A program made the translations under genes and the position numbers. From contig NZ_PJII01000004.1 of the NCBI RefSeq assembly GCF_002929215.1, positions 62,001-126,000 of the forward strand: a DNA stretch of 64,000 nucleotides, written 5' to 3'. Of the stretch, positions 53,702 through 62,205 are shown piece by piece. The notes under the pieces were generated by a model that saw nothing but the letters and a program-made list of their open reading frames with translations, made no database searches and was not told the origin of the DNA. Source of the stretch: Arthrobacter sp. ZGTC412 (GTDB taxonomy: Bacteria; Actinomycetota; Actinomycetes; Actinomycetales; Micrococcaceae). Position 1 is the stretch's first letter. The number at the start of each line of letters is the position of its first letter.

Positions 53702-54637
53702 TCAGTCACGCGCCGGGACCAGGACCACCTCGTGCGGGCTGGCCGGCCGGTTGAACTGTGCATTCACAGCGGCAAGGGTATCGCCAAACTTGGCAACCGT
53801 CGCCGGAACGTCAAAGTGCTTGCTGGTGATGACGTCCCGGACCGTCCCGGAAGACAGGTCACCGGCCAGCTTGACGCGGGAAATCTTGTTGGCCATGTTT
53901 TGAACCGCCCACAGCGTGTTGCCCTGCACGAGGATGCCGTCTACGAACTCCAGGTCCAGGCCTTTGATCCTGATGCTATCGCCGTTCCACGGATTCACCC
54001 TGTAGAGTGCCTTGTTCTTGGTATGGGCCACGATCAGCACGTGGTCATCCTTGGCTGCCGCAATGCCGTTAAGCCCAAAATCCGCGGGTGCCAGGGCAGC
54101 GCCTGCCTCGCCTTTCACGGTCAGCGTCCGGACAGCTTTGCGCACCTCTCCCCAGCGGCTGACCTTGACCTGATACAGCTCGCCGTACTTCGAGTTCGTA
54201 AACCAGGCGCCGTCGTCGGTGAGAACGACGTCATTGATGAACGAACCTTTCTTAGTGGTCAGCGTGAGGTCGGCGACCGTAGCCTTGGTTTCGGTGTTGT
54301 AGATGTACGCCTTCCCGTTACCTCCGCCGGCCACGTACAGCAGGTCCTTACGGACATCCGCCTTCATCCCCACGGCCATCCGCCCCTTAGGGACGTCAAT
54401 GAAACGTTTGGCCTTGCCGTCACGTAGGTCGCCACGGAAAATATCGCCGGTCATGAGCTCCCCGGCGTAGAAAGTCTTCCCCTTGCCGGCCGCGATGCCC
54501 TCGGCGGACTTGGCGCCGTCGAGCACAATAACGTCGTCCCGGGAAGGCGGAGAGGCCGCCGCCGGCAGCGCGGTGGGTAACAGCAGGGCCAAAAGAGCGA
54601 TGAATCCGACGGCGGTACGGCGCTGTACTCGGCGCAT
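53702..54637 (-). CDS. Secreted beta-propeller protein (SMP-30/NHL-like)
   Basis: A 311-residue exported protein. The Sec signal (MRRVQRRTAVGFIALLALLL, ending near AAA|S) leads to repeated blades with GKTFYAGELMTGDIFRGDL, LYVAGGGNGKAYIYN and NDVVLTDDGAWFTNSKYGELY. The pattern fits six-bladed SMP-30/gluconolactonase-like or NHL propellers often called superoxide dismutase-like by mistake. Metal-binding Glu/Asn/Asp may be present (AEGIAAG, FINDVVL, VDGIL), but no reaction can be claimed. ATG 54637 is chosen for AGGAAG upstream and the signal peptide; 54715 is not supported. Confidence 0.75.
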   Translation of the reverse strand: MRRVQRRTAVGFIALLALLLPTALPAAASPPSRDDVIVLDGAKSAEGIAAGKGKTFYAGELMTGDIFRGDLRDGKAKRFIDVPKGRMAVGMKADVRKDLLYVAGGGNGKAYIYNTETKATVADLTLTTKKGSFINDVVLTDDGAWFTNSKYGELYQVKVSRWGEVRKAVRTLTVKGEAGAALAPADFGLNGIAAAKDDHVLIVAHTKNKALYRVNPWNGDSIRIKGLDLEFVDGILVQGNTLWAVQNMANKISRVKLAGDLSSGTVRDVITSKHFDVPATVAKFGDTLAAVNAQFNRPASPHEVVLVPARD

Positions 54638-54837
54638 GGTGCTTCCTTGAATTGGGCTGGTGCGCGGGGCCCAATCTGCGGCAGCTCCGCACGATGGTGT
54701 TGCCATTTTAAACACTTACGGGACGGCCCGCCAGAGCCTGGTACCCCCTTCATAGTCGCGGGTGCGGGCATCCCGGACCACCACCGTGTCCGGGATTCTG
54801 CTTACAATCGAAACCTCAATCAACTACTGAGGGACCC

Positions 54838-55176
54838 ATGAAGAAACTCGCCACAGCCCTGATCGCCGCCGGACTCGTTGTCTCCGCAACGGCCTGCACC
54901 GCTTCGAACCAGCTCACCACCGCGGAAACCTGCGAGCGGATCCAGAGCGTTGTGTCCAGCCCTGCGAACAACGCGGGCAAGACGGGCATGAACCGCCTCG
55001 CCAACCAGATTCGGCCGATCCATGCGGTCGCTTCCGATGACCTTAAGCCCGCCCTTGAGTCCATCCTTGAGTACACGGATGAGCAGGCGAAGGAAACCCC
55101 GGACGAAGCAAAGCTGTCCGAGCTCCAGGCCGGTTACGAGCAAGCCGGCACAACCTACAGCCAGGTCTGCAGCTAA
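54838..55176 (+). CDS. Small lipoprotein of unknown function
   Basis: A 112-residue protein with a lipoprotein signal (KKLATALIAAGLVVSATAC, lipidated Cys at residue 20). The mature part is helical and polar, with two more cysteines (ETCERIQ and the C-terminal QVCS) that could form a disulfide joining the two ends. GAGGGA seven bases ahead supports ATG 54838. It converges on the dehydratase gene 33 bases later. I do not recognise a named family. Confidence 0.75.
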   Translation: MKKLATALIAAGLVVSATACTASNQLTTAETCERIQSVVSSPANNAGKTGMNRLANQIRPIHAVASDDLKPALESILEYTDEQAKETPDEAKLSELQAGYEQAGTTYSQVCS

Positions 55177-55209
55177 TCCTTTCCCTTTGACCGGTCCCGG
55201 CCGTCCTTC

Positions 55210-56142
55210 CTAGAGGGTGGCCGGGTCCGTGTTCGCCCCGCAGAGAACTACCGCGACGCGCTCCCCGGGCTTGGGCTCATACGCGCCCGAGGTCAGGGCG
55301 GCATACGCCGCGGCAGCACCGTGTTCCACCACCATCCGATAGTTGTTCCACAGGAGCGAACGCGCGGTGACGATGTCGGCGTCGGACACCAGAACGCCGA
55401 CGACGCCGGCTCGGACCGCGACGGAGAAGCCGATGTCGCCGATGCGTCGGGCTCCCAGGGAATCGGCAGCGATGCCGGACACCGCCACGTCAACGGGTTC
55501 ACCCGATGCCAGGGCGGCATGGAGCGTCGGTGCGTTTTCGGGTTCCACGCCAACCACCCTCGCCTGGCCTTCCACGGCTGCGGCGATTCCGGCCATCAGT
55601 CCCCCTCCGCCCACCGCAACCAGCACGGTGTCCACCCCGGCTATCTGCTCCAGCAGTTCCGTCCCCACCGTTCCGGCGCCGGCAGCGATTTCGGGCTGAT
55701 CATAAGCGTGGCAGTAAACAGCGCCGGTTTCCCGGGCGTGCGCCACCGCGGCCTGGTAGGCCTCGGCGTATTCCGCTCCGCCCTGAATGACCTTAGCGCC
55801 GATCGCCTCGAGCTTCCTCACCTTCACAGGCGGCGCCGCAGCCGGGACGAAGACCGTTGCCGGGACTCCCAGCTGGGCTGCCGCGTAGGCGTTGGCCAGC
55901 CCGGCGTTTCCACCGGAAGCCACCACCACGCCGACGTCGGATTTCAGCTCTCCGCGCTCTTTACTCGCGAGGATGCGGTTGAGCGCGCCCCGGGCCTTGA
56001 AGGTGCCGGTGTGCTGCATGAGTTCGCACTTGAACCACACCTCGCCCTGGAACGTGCCTGGGTCAGCCTGCAGGACCGGCGTCAGCCGGGTGAGGCCGGC
56101 CGTCCGCCGTGCCGCGTCGTCTACATCGGCACGGGTAATCAC
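55210..56142 (-). CDS. PLP-dependent threonine/serine dehydratase-like enzyme
   Basis: A 310-residue fold-type II PLP enzyme. The PLP lysine is in TGTFKARGALNRI near residue 46, the phosphate-binding loop is VAVGGGGLMAG, and the substrate loop is VASGGNAGLANAYA. These match catabolic threonine dehydratase and serine racemase relatives. There is no C-terminal ACT regulatory domain, so it is the short catabolic form. The GTG at 56142 is preferred because it begins one base after the stop of the preceding small gene, implying coupling; the longer frame only rereads that gene out of frame. Confidence 0.88.
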   Translation of the reverse strand: MITRADVDDAARRTAGLTRLTPVLQADPGTFQGEVWFKCELMQHTGTFKARGALNRILASKERGELKSDVGVVVASGGNAGLANAYAAAQLGVPATVFVPAAAPPVKVRKLEAIGAKVIQGGAEYAEAYQAAVAHARETGAVYCHAYDQPEIAAGAGTVGTELLEQIAGVDTVLVAVGGGGLMAGIAAAVEGQARVVGVEPENAPTLHAALASGEPVDVAVSGIAADSLGARRIGDIGFSVAVRAGVVGVLVSDADIVTARSLLWNNYRMVVEHGAAAAYAALTSGAYEPKPGERVAVVLCGANTDPATL

Positions 56143-56143
56143 G

Positions 56144-56404
56144 TCAGACTTCGTCGTCCCAGGTTCCGGGCTCCTCCAAGGCTTCCTCGGGCTTGTGCTC
56201 CTGGGGTGGCGCGCCGCTTCCGGAGTACGACGCCGGTACGGTACCGGCCGCGTGCGCCTGCTGTTCCTCGCGGATGTTGCTGGCACCTGGCAGTTCCGGG
56301 TGCTGGCCGCTCTGTGGCGCCTCCGTCACTTGCTTCGCCTCCTCGGGGTCACCGGGACCGCGAAGGTCGGCGGTATTCTGGGGCTCCTCATTCGAAGTGG
56401 TCAT
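56144..56404 (-). CDS. Small acidic hypothetical protein
   Basis: An 86-residue, disordered-looking protein rich in Glu, Pro and Ala (MTTSNEEPQNTADLRGPG, ending EEPGTWDDEV). AAAGG lies ahead of ATG 56404; TTG 56419 is an alternative. Its stop is one base from the dehydratase start, so the two share a transcript. No family recognised; a link with the dehydratase is only positional. Confidence 0.6.
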   Translation of the reverse strand: MTTSNEEPQNTADLRGPGDPEEAKQVTEAPQSGQHPELPGASNIREEQQAHAAGTVPASYSGSGAPPQEHKPEEALEEPGTWDDEV

Positions 56405-56623
56405 GCTGCTGCCTTTCAACTTGAGTACCGGCTGTTCTCCTGGCCCGGGCTTACGCTTCAGACCGGCCAGCCTCCAGCCTACGGTCTGTTGCCGGCGGCC
56501 AACAGGAAGCGGCGCCGCCTGTGCCGGCGGCGGAACGCCCGGGAGGACAGGACCATCAGGTCCTGCCCTCCTTGTCGCTTCCTTTAACGCTGCTGGCTCA
56601 TCGCGGAGCCCCAGCGCGAAACC

Positions 56624-57484
56624 TTAACGCGACGCGGTCGGCGAGGCCGAGGACGTCTCGGTGCTTTCCGTTTCGGTCTCGGTTGCGGAAGGCGAGGCTG
56701 ATTCGCCCGGCGACGACGTGCTCGTGGAACCGGAAGTGCTGGTGGACGTCGGGCTGGAAGTCGCGCTGCCGCCGTCGGCCTTCTGGAGCACCTCATTGAT
56801 GAGGTCCTCGAGTTCCTTCTGGTCCGGATCGCCCAGGTTGGCACCGCTCTTGGTGGCAACAACCAGCAGCTTGCCCTCGGCGGCGGAGACCTGCATCAGC
56901 TTCTGCTGGTTCTCGCCGCCGCGGGTGCTGAGGGTACCGAAGGTCTTTTCCGCATCCGTGTTGGCCTGGAGCTCCTCGCTGGTGACCTCATACGTCTGGC
57001 CCAGCGCCGTTACGGAAAACTTTTCGCACTGGCCCATCTTGCCGCTGATCCCGTCCAGGACCTCGACGGCGCCCGGCCCCTCGCTGCCCGACTGTGCGGA
57101 GATGGTGCGCGGCTGGTCACCCTCTGAAAGCGCGACGGCGATCCCACCGCTCTCCACCGTGTCCAGCAGTCCTGCGGTGGCGATGTCCTTGCAATCTGCG
57201 GGGTCAACGGTCGCCGTGCTCAGGAGCAGGTTGGCGATGTTGCCGCCCTGGTCCACCTGCTCCTTGGAGTACAGCTTCAGCTCGCCGCCGTCTTCGTCCT
57301 TCAATCCGGCGATCAGCTCGCGGAGCTCATCCTCGGTGTAAACCTTGGCTTCCGCCGTCTGGCTGGCCGAGGCACTCGCCGTCTCCGTGGCAGTTGGGCT
57401 CGCAGCGCCACCGCCGCCGCCCGTGCAGCCCGCCAGGGCAATCATCGCTGCAGTCATCAGTCCAAGCGCAGGTACTTTTCGCAT
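56624..57484 (-). CDS. Lipoprotein with Ser/Thr-rich tail
   Basis: A 286-residue exported lipoprotein (signal RKVPALGLMTAAMIALAGC, Cys at 20). A 25-residue Ser/Thr/Ala linker leads to a globular middle with a duplicated YTEDELRELIAGL/DQKELEDLINEVL-type helix at its ends and DPADCKDIATAG, GQCEKFSVTALGQ with a likely disulfide pair. The last 50 residues are almost only Ser, Thr, Pro and Glu. GGGG before ATG 57484 supports the start. It may be a mycobacterial-LpqH-like or LppX-like antigen, but I cannot name a family. Confidence 0.72.
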   Translation of the reverse strand: MRKVPALGLMTAAMIALAGCTGGGGGAASPTATETASASASQTAEAKVYTEDELRELIAGLKDEDGGELKLYSKEQVDQGGNIANLLLSTATVDPADCKDIATAGLLDTVESGGIAVALSEGDQPRTISAQSGSEGPGAVEVLDGISGKMGQCEKFSVTALGQTYEVTSEELQANTDAEKTFGTLSTRGGENQQKLMQVSAAEGKLLVVATKSGANLGDPDQKELEDLINEVLQKADGGSATSSPTSTSTSGSTSTSSPGESASPSATETETESTETSSASPTASR

Positions 57485-57634
57485 TAAGTAGAACCCCTTT
57501 AGAAAATAGGAAGCAGGCTTAGTGTTTTCAACACTAGAGGGTTTTCTTGGGAGCAGGAAATACCGGCGCGGCAACTTCAGGCCTCGATCGGGGGAGTAAG
57601 GCGCGGCCACCGCAGCTGTGAAATAATCCGAGGC

Positions 57635-57655
57635 AGTGGTCCTTACCGGACCGCT
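57635..57655 (+). promoter_or_regulatory. Operator-like inverted repeat before the GntR regulator
   Basis: AGTGGTCC-N5-GGACCGCT, arms matching at 7 of 8 bases. It lies 20 bases before the TTG start, suggesting autoregulation; the GGTCC core resembles DasR sites but the spacing is wider. Confidence 0.5.
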
Positions 57656-57675
57656 CCAGGATCGGAGGCGCCGCT

Positions 57676-58434
57676 TTGCCAGCTACAGCACCAGCAGGGG
57701 GCAACGCTCCAGCGGCGAGCGCGCTCATCAACAACTCGCAGGTCCCCAAGCATGAGCAACTGCGCCTGATCATCCTGAGGCTGGCCAAGGAGGAGCTGGA
57801 ACCCGGCGCCCGACTTCCCAGCGAGCGGACACTCATGGACTCCTACGGCGTCAGCCGGATTACCGTCCGCGCCGCCATCGGTCGCCTCGTCAACGAAGGG
57901 CACCTGGTCCGCGTTCCCGCGAAGGGCACTTTTGTGGCCGATTCGCCTGTGCAGTCCACCCTGCACCTTGCCTCGTTCACGCAGGAGATGGAGGCTATGG
58001 GGCACGTTCCCAGCACTGTTGTGTTGCTGGCAGAGTCCGCCGCGGCCCCGGATGACACCGCCGAGGCCCTTAGCCTTACTCCAGGATCCGAGGCCATCCA
58101 CCTCAAGCGCCTGCGGCTGGCGGACGGCCGGCCGGTCAGCGTCGACGATGCCTGGTACAACCCGGAGCACACCCGGGGGCTGCTGGATCTTGACCTGACG
58201 GGTTCCGTCTACAAGGCCCTTGCGGCACAGTTCGGCCACGAGATCGACAGGGCCCGGCAGAGCGTCCGGTCCGAGGGCGCCCCGGCGGATGTCGGGGCGC
58301 TCCTCGGCACGGGAACGGGAGCGCCGGTGCTCGCGTTCGACCGGGTTTCCTATTCGGGCCCCCTGGCCATCGAGCATTCGCGCTCCTGGTACCGCTCGGA
58401 CCGTTACTCCCTCAACATGGAAGTCCGGCTCTAG
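57676..58434 (+). CDS. GntR/HutC-family regulator, DasR/NagR-like
   Basis: A 252-residue regulator. The winged-helix domain (residues 24-95) reads PKHEQLRLIILRLAKEELEPGARLPSERTLMDSYGVSRITVRAAIGRLVNEGHLVRVPAKGTFV, split here only by normal turns. The C-terminal UTRA domain (residues 98-245) has LASFTQEMEAMGHVPSTVVL and VDDAWYN. These proteins respond to glucosamine-6-phosphate or GlcNAc-6-phosphate. TTG 57676 has GGAGG eight bases ahead. The linked PTS, nagB and nagA genes, plus a dre-like palindrome at 59302, make GlcNAc control nearly certain. Confidence 0.9.
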   Translation: MPATAPAGGNAPAASALINNSQVPKHEQLRLIILRLAKEELEPGARLPSERTLMDSYGVSRITVRAAIGRLVNEGHLVRVPAKGTFVADSPVQSTLHLASFTQEMEAMGHVPSTVVLLAESAAAPDDTAEALSLTPGSEAIHLKRLRLADGRPVSVDDAWYNPEHTRGLLDLDLTGSVYKALAAQFGHEIDRARQSVRSEGAPADVGALLGTGTGAPVLAFDRVSYSGPLAIEHSRSWYRSDRYSLNMEVRL

Positions 58435-58456
58435 GAGCCGGTCTCAGCCTCCGCGG

Positions 58457-58915
58457 CTAGTCGAGCGAGAACAGTTCGGCGCCGGCGGTTACAGTGCCGG
58501 ATGCGACCAGCGTGGCTGTGTCGGGCTTCGTGTCAAGCACGACGACGGGACTCACCATCGAGTACCCAGCCGCCAGGGCGGCGGTGGGATCCACCCGCAT
58601 AACGGGCGCGCCGGCATCAACGGTGTCCCCTTGAGCAATGAGTAGCTTGAAGCCCTCGCCCTTGAGTTTGACCGTGTCGATGCCCACGTGCGTTAGGACT
58701 CCGCGCCCTGATGACTCCACCACCACAAAGGCATGCGGCAGGAGCTTGATCACCTTTCCCGCAACCGGGGATACGACGTCGAACATCTCGCCAGCCGGAG
58801 GTTCGACGGCGGCGCCGGACCCCACCATCTGGCCTGCGAAGACGGGGTCCGGGACATCCGCGAGGGGAACCACCGAGCCACTGAGAGGCGCGTGGACAAC
58901 AAGGGACTGCGCCAC
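58457..58915 (-). CDS. crr: PTS glucose/GlcNAc-type EIIA domain protein
   Basis: A 152-residue phosphocarrier. The phosphorylated His is in GVLTHVGIDTVKLKGEGF and the partner His is in KLLPHAFVVVESSG. SPVAGKVIKL and GDTVDAGAPVMRVD complete the beta-barrel. It passes phosphate from HPr to EIIB. The GTG start at 58915 shares its first base with the last base of the EIIB stop (TAGTG), so translation is coupled. The longer frame to 59080 only rereads the EIIB gene. It is a separate protein rather than part of a fused EIICBA. Confidence 0.92.
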   Translation of the reverse strand: MAQSLVVHAPLSGSVVPLADVPDPVFAGQMVGSGAAVEPPAGEMFDVVSPVAGKVIKLLPHAFVVVESSGRGVLTHVGIDTVKLKGEGFKLLIAQGDTVDAGAPVMRVDPTAALAAGYSMVSPVVVLDTKPDTATLVASGTVTAGAELFSLD

Positions 58916-59145
58916 TAGAGGAGGTCCTCGATGTCTTCGGCCAGGTTGTCGGCCTCCGGTCCCACAATCACCTGGACAGCAGTTCCAGCGGCCAGGACGC
59001 CGTGGGCTCCAGCGGCCTTGAGCGTGGCCTCGTTGACGAGTGAGCCGTCTTTGACTTCCGTGCGCAAGCGCGTGATGCACGCTTCGATTTCCACGATATT
59101 GCCGGCTCCGCCGAGGCCTTCAATGATCTTCTCTGCTTTGGACAT
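58915..59145 (-). CDS. PTS EIIB component, GlcNAc/glucose type
   Basis: A 76-residue protein. MSKAEKIIEGLGG begins the domain and the phosphorylated Cys is in EIEACITRLRTEVKDG. It takes phosphate from EIIA and transfers it to the sugar during uptake through EIIC. AAAGGG lies before ATG 59145, and longer in-frame starts are unsupported. It is divergent from the EIIC gene, with the dre-like site between them, so both halves of the system can be controlled from one operator region. It is equivalent to NagF of Streptomyces by gene context. Confidence 0.92.
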   Translation of the reverse strand: MSKAEKIIEGLGGAGNIVEIEACITRLRTEVKDGSLVNEATLKAAGAHGVLAAGTAVQVIVGPEADNLAEDIEDLL

Positions 59146-59301
59146 GGCTGCCCTTTCTGACGGTGCCCGTTCGGAGCACTTATTCATCACCGGAGCCGGC
59201 GGCCCAGGTGGGACCAATTATGGCTGCAGCGGCCGCGCCTTTGAAAAGCTCGGCTGCTTAGCTCATGCCTTGACAGGCACTCGTGGGATGAATCACACTG
59301 A

Positions 59302-59317
59302 ACTGGTCATAACCAGA
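59302..59317. promoter_or_regulatory. dre-like operator (DasR/NagR site)
   Basis: ACTGGTCATAACCAGA fits the DasR-responsive element pattern (A-C/G-TGGTCTAGACCA-C/G-T) at 13 of 16 positions, both half-sites intact. It lies between the divergent EIIB and EIIC genes. Confidence 0.8.
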
Positions 59318-59375
59318 CAGTACCGGCTAACCCCATCACTCCACAACCCCCAACGAACCCCGTAGAGGTGCAACC

Positions 59376-60626
59376 ATGTCAACGTCTGATACCGCCGCCC
59401 TGGCCCCGGAGAAGAAGCCAAACAGGGTTTTCGCGAACCTGCAGCGCCTGGGCCGCTGCCTGATGCTCCCCATCGCTGTCCTTCCCGCTGCAGGCATCCT
59501 CCTGCGCATCGGCCAGGCAGATCTGCTGGGAGCGATTCCCGGGTTTGAAGGGGGCGCGGCTGTCATTTCCGCCGCCGGCAATGCCGTCTTCACCTGGCTC
59601 CCGTTGATCTTCGCTGTGGGCATTGCTATCGGCTGGGCCAAGAAGGCGGACGGGTCCACCGCTTTGGCAGCAGTGGTGGGGTACATGGTGATCGACGGTG
59701 TCTTCAAGGCGATGTCTCCGCTGGTCCTGGCGGGGCAGGTGGACGCCACGGGCAAGCCCGCCGTGATCAATTACGGTGTCCTCGCCGGCATTGTGGTGGG
59801 CCTCTTCTCCGCGATGCTGTGGCAGCGCTTCTACCGCACCAAGCTTCCTGACTTCCTGGGCTTCTTCAGCGGCCGGCGCCTGGTGCCAATTCTGACCTCC
59901 TTCACCAGCCTGGTAGCCGGCGTTGCACTGGCCCTCGTCTACCCGTTCTTCAACGCAGGCCTCTCAGCCGTGGGTGAGGCCGTGGCGGGCAATGCCGTTG
60001 CCGGCGGCGGAGTCTACGGCTTTGCTAACCGCATGCTCATTCCTGCGGGCCTGCACCACATCCTGAACTCGGCCGTCTGGTTCCTGATCGGCGACTACAC
60101 CGACGCTTCCGGCCAACTGGTCCGCGGTGACCTCAACCGGTTCTTCGCCGGCGACCCCACGGCGGGCGTTTTTATGACCGGGTTCTTCCCCATCATGATG
60201 TTTGGCCTGCCGGCCGCCGCTCTCGCCATCTGGCGCCACGCCAAGCCTTCACAGAAGAAGATCGTGGGCGGCGTCATGCTCTCCACCGCCCTCACGGCAT
60301 TCCTCACCGGAATTACGGAACCGCTCGAGTACTCGTTTATGTTCGTCGCCTTCCCGCTCTACATCGTCCATGCTGCCCTCACCGGAACCTCCATGGCCTT
60401 GGTCAACGCGCTCGATATCCACCATGGGTTCACTTTTTCCGCCGGACTAATCGACTTCATCCTGAACTTCGGCAAGTCGGAGAACGGCTGGCTGCTCATC
60501 CCCATCGGCCTGGCGTACGCGGTGATCTACTACTTCCTCTTCTCCATCGTTATCAAGCGCTGGAACCTGCGCACCCCGGGCCGGGAGGACGACGAAGTCA
60601 CTGTGGAGACTGACGCGGCCAAGTAA
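59376..60626 (+). CDS. PTS EIIC component, N-acetylglucosamine permease
   Basis: A 416-residue inner-membrane sugar channel with ten or so helices. [23 protein letters not shown] at the start, [12 protein letters not shown] in the middle and the conserved loop [19 protein letters not shown] are hallmarks of the glucose/GlcNAc EIIC family. It lacks fused EIIB and EIIA domains, which are supplied by the divergent genes. GAGGTG lies before ATG 59376. It is the first gene of the rightward nag operon (EIIC-nagB-cutC-nagA). Confidence 0.93.
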   Translation: MSTSDTAALAPEKKPNRVFANLQRLGRCLMLPIAVLPAAGILLRIGQADLLGAIPGFEGGAAVISAAGNAVFTWLPLIFAVGIAIGWAKKADGSTALAAVVGYMVIDGVFKAMSPLVLAGQVDATGKPAVINYGVLAGIVVGLFSAMLWQRFYRTKLPDFLGFFSGRRLVPILTSFTSLVAGVALALVYPFFNAGLSAVGEAVAGNAVAGGGVYGFANRMLIPAGLHHILNSAVWFLIGDYTDASGQLVRGDLNRFFAGDPTAGVFMTGFFPIMMFGLPAAALAIWRHAKPSQKKIVGGVMLSTALTAFLTGITEPLEYSFMFVAFPLYIVHAALTGTSMALVNALDIHHGFTFSAGLIDFILNFGKSENGWLLIPIGLAYAVIYYFLFSIVIKRWNLRTPGREDDEVTVETDAAK

Positions 60627-60676
60627 GTCTCCGGCCGGCGACTACCAGCAAACAGCAACGGAAAGCACCCAACACC

Positions 60677-61456
60677 ATGGAAATTGTCATCCTCCCTGCT
60701 CCTGAAGACGTGGCCCGCACTGCTGCAGACGTCATCGAAGAACAGGTCCGCAGCGGCCCGTCCATCCTTGGCTTGGCCACGGGCTCCACGCCCCTCGGCA
60801 CCTACCAGGAACTCATCAAGCGGCACCGTAACGGCGGACTGAGTTTCGCCGGTGCTCAGGCCTTTCTCCTCGACGAGTACGTGGGCCTGCCCAGCGTGCA
60901 TCCGCAGTCCTACCATTCGGTGATCCGGGAAGAATTCGTGGACAGCGTGGACTTTACGGCGGGCGCGGTCCACGGCTTGGACGGTGCAGCGGAGGACCTT
61001 GACGCTGAAGCAGACCGGTACGAAGCGGCGATTGCAGCAGCAGGAGGTGTGGACATCCAGATTCTCGGGATCGGAACGGACGGCCACGTGGGTTTCAACG
61101 AGCCGATGTCCTCACTGGCCTCCCGAACCCGGATCAAGACCCTCACCCAGCAGACACGCAAGGATAACGCGCGCTTTTTCGAGGACCCGGCGGAGGTTCC
61201 GGACCATGTGCTGACCCAGGGTCTGGGCACCATCCGGGAAGCGCGGCACCTCCTGCTGCTGGCTATCGGTGAGGCCAAGGCAGAAGCGATTGCGGCAGCC
61301 GTGGAAGGTCCGGTGGCGGCAGCGTGCCCTGCCTCCGCACTCCAGTTGCATCCGCATGTGACCGTCCTGCTGGATGAGGCTGCGGCGTCCAGGCTGGCGC
61401 ACCGGGAGTACTACCAGGACACCTTCGGACGGAAACCCGAGTGGCAGGGACTTTGA
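60677..61456 (+). CDS. nagB: Glucosamine-6-phosphate deaminase NagB
   Basis: A 259-residue enzyme that converts glucosamine 6-phosphate to fructose 6-phosphate and ammonia. [13 protein letters not shown] binds phosphate, LDEYVGL carries the catalytic Asp, and [13 protein letters not shown] carries the His and the family signature. Length is normal for NagB. It follows the EIIC gene by 50 bases and is followed immediately by the cutC homologue. Confidence 0.96.
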   Translation: MEIVILPAPEDVARTAADVIEEQVRSGPSILGLATGSTPLGTYQELIKRHRNGGLSFAGAQAFLLDEYVGLPSVHPQSYHSVIREEFVDSVDFTAGAVHGLDGAAEDLDAEADRYEAAIAAAGGVDIQILGIGTDGHVGFNEPMSSLASRTRIKTLTQQTRKDNARFFEDPAEVPDHVLTQGLGTIREARHLLLLAIGEAKAEAIAAAVEGPVAAACPASALQLHPHVTVLLDEAAASRLAHREYYQDTFGRKPEWQGL

Positions 61457-61458
61457 GC

Positions 61459-62205
61459 GTGGCAGGGAGCCTGCTCCGGGTGCCACAGCTTGAGCTGGCA
61501 GTAGAAAGCGCCGAGGGTGTACGGCTGGCAGCATCCGTGGGTGCTGCCAGGGTGGAACTTTGCGCTGCCCTCGCCGAGACGGACGGCATCACGCCCAGCA
61601 TTGCCACCGTCGAGCAGGCTTGCCAGGTGGACCTCCCGGTCCATGTGCTGGTCCGTCCCCGCCCGGGCAGCTTCACTTACAGCGCCGAGGAGCTCGAGGT
61701 GCTGGAGCGCGACGTTGTTGCGGCCCTGGAGGCCGGGGCCGCCGGGGTTGTGGTGGGCATGTTGACGGACGACGGCGGACCTGACGTTGCAGCGCTTCTT
61801 CGGGTTTCAGAAGTGGCACGCAGTCACAGTCCCGCGGCTGAGGTAACGTTCCACCGTGCGTTCGATGCGGCCCTCGCCGCGGGAGTGGACCCTGGTGATG
61901 CATTGACCAGGCTGAATCGCGCCGGTGTCGACCGCGTGCTGACAAGCGGCGGAAGCCCGGACTGCACAGCCGGATTGCCGATGCTGGCGCGGTTGGTGGA
62001 GCTGGGAAGGAACCACGCGCCGTCGTTACAGATCATGGCTGGCGGCGGAGTCCGGCTGGAACTGATGTCCGCACTGGTAGCCAGCGGAGTCAATGCCGTC
62101 CACACCTCCGCGCGGGGACTCGACCCGTCCACCGGGACCAGGGCACGTGCCGCGGACCCCTCCCTCGCCGCCGGAATGGCTGCGGCTCTGCGAAAGGCCG
62201 CATGA
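61459..62205 (+). CDS. cutC: CutC-family TIM-barrel protein
   Basis: A 248-residue protein of the CutC family. Conserved blocks are LELAVESAEGVRLAASVGAARVELCAAL, GFTYS-type PGSFTYSAEE, VTFHRAFD, RVLTSGG, IMAGGGVR and VHTSARG. CutC was named for copper tolerance in E. coli, but a direct copper role has been questioned. Its place between nagB and nagA, overlapping nagA by ATGA, points to a sugar-related function. I prefer GTG 61459 (CAGGGA upstream, two bases after nagB stop) over GTG 61441, which would overlap nagB by 16 bases. Confidence 0.85.
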   Translation: MAGSLLRVPQLELAVESAEGVRLAASVGAARVELCAALAETDGITPSIATVEQACQVDLPVHVLVRPRPGSFTYSAEELEVLERDVVAALEAGAAGVVVGMLTDDGGPDVAALLRVSEVARSHSPAAEVTFHRAFDAALAAGVDPGDALTRLNRAGVDRVLTSGGSPDCTAGLPMLARLVELGRNHAPSLQIMAGGGVRLELMSALVASGVNAVHTSARGLDPSTGTRARAADPSLAAGMAAALRKAA

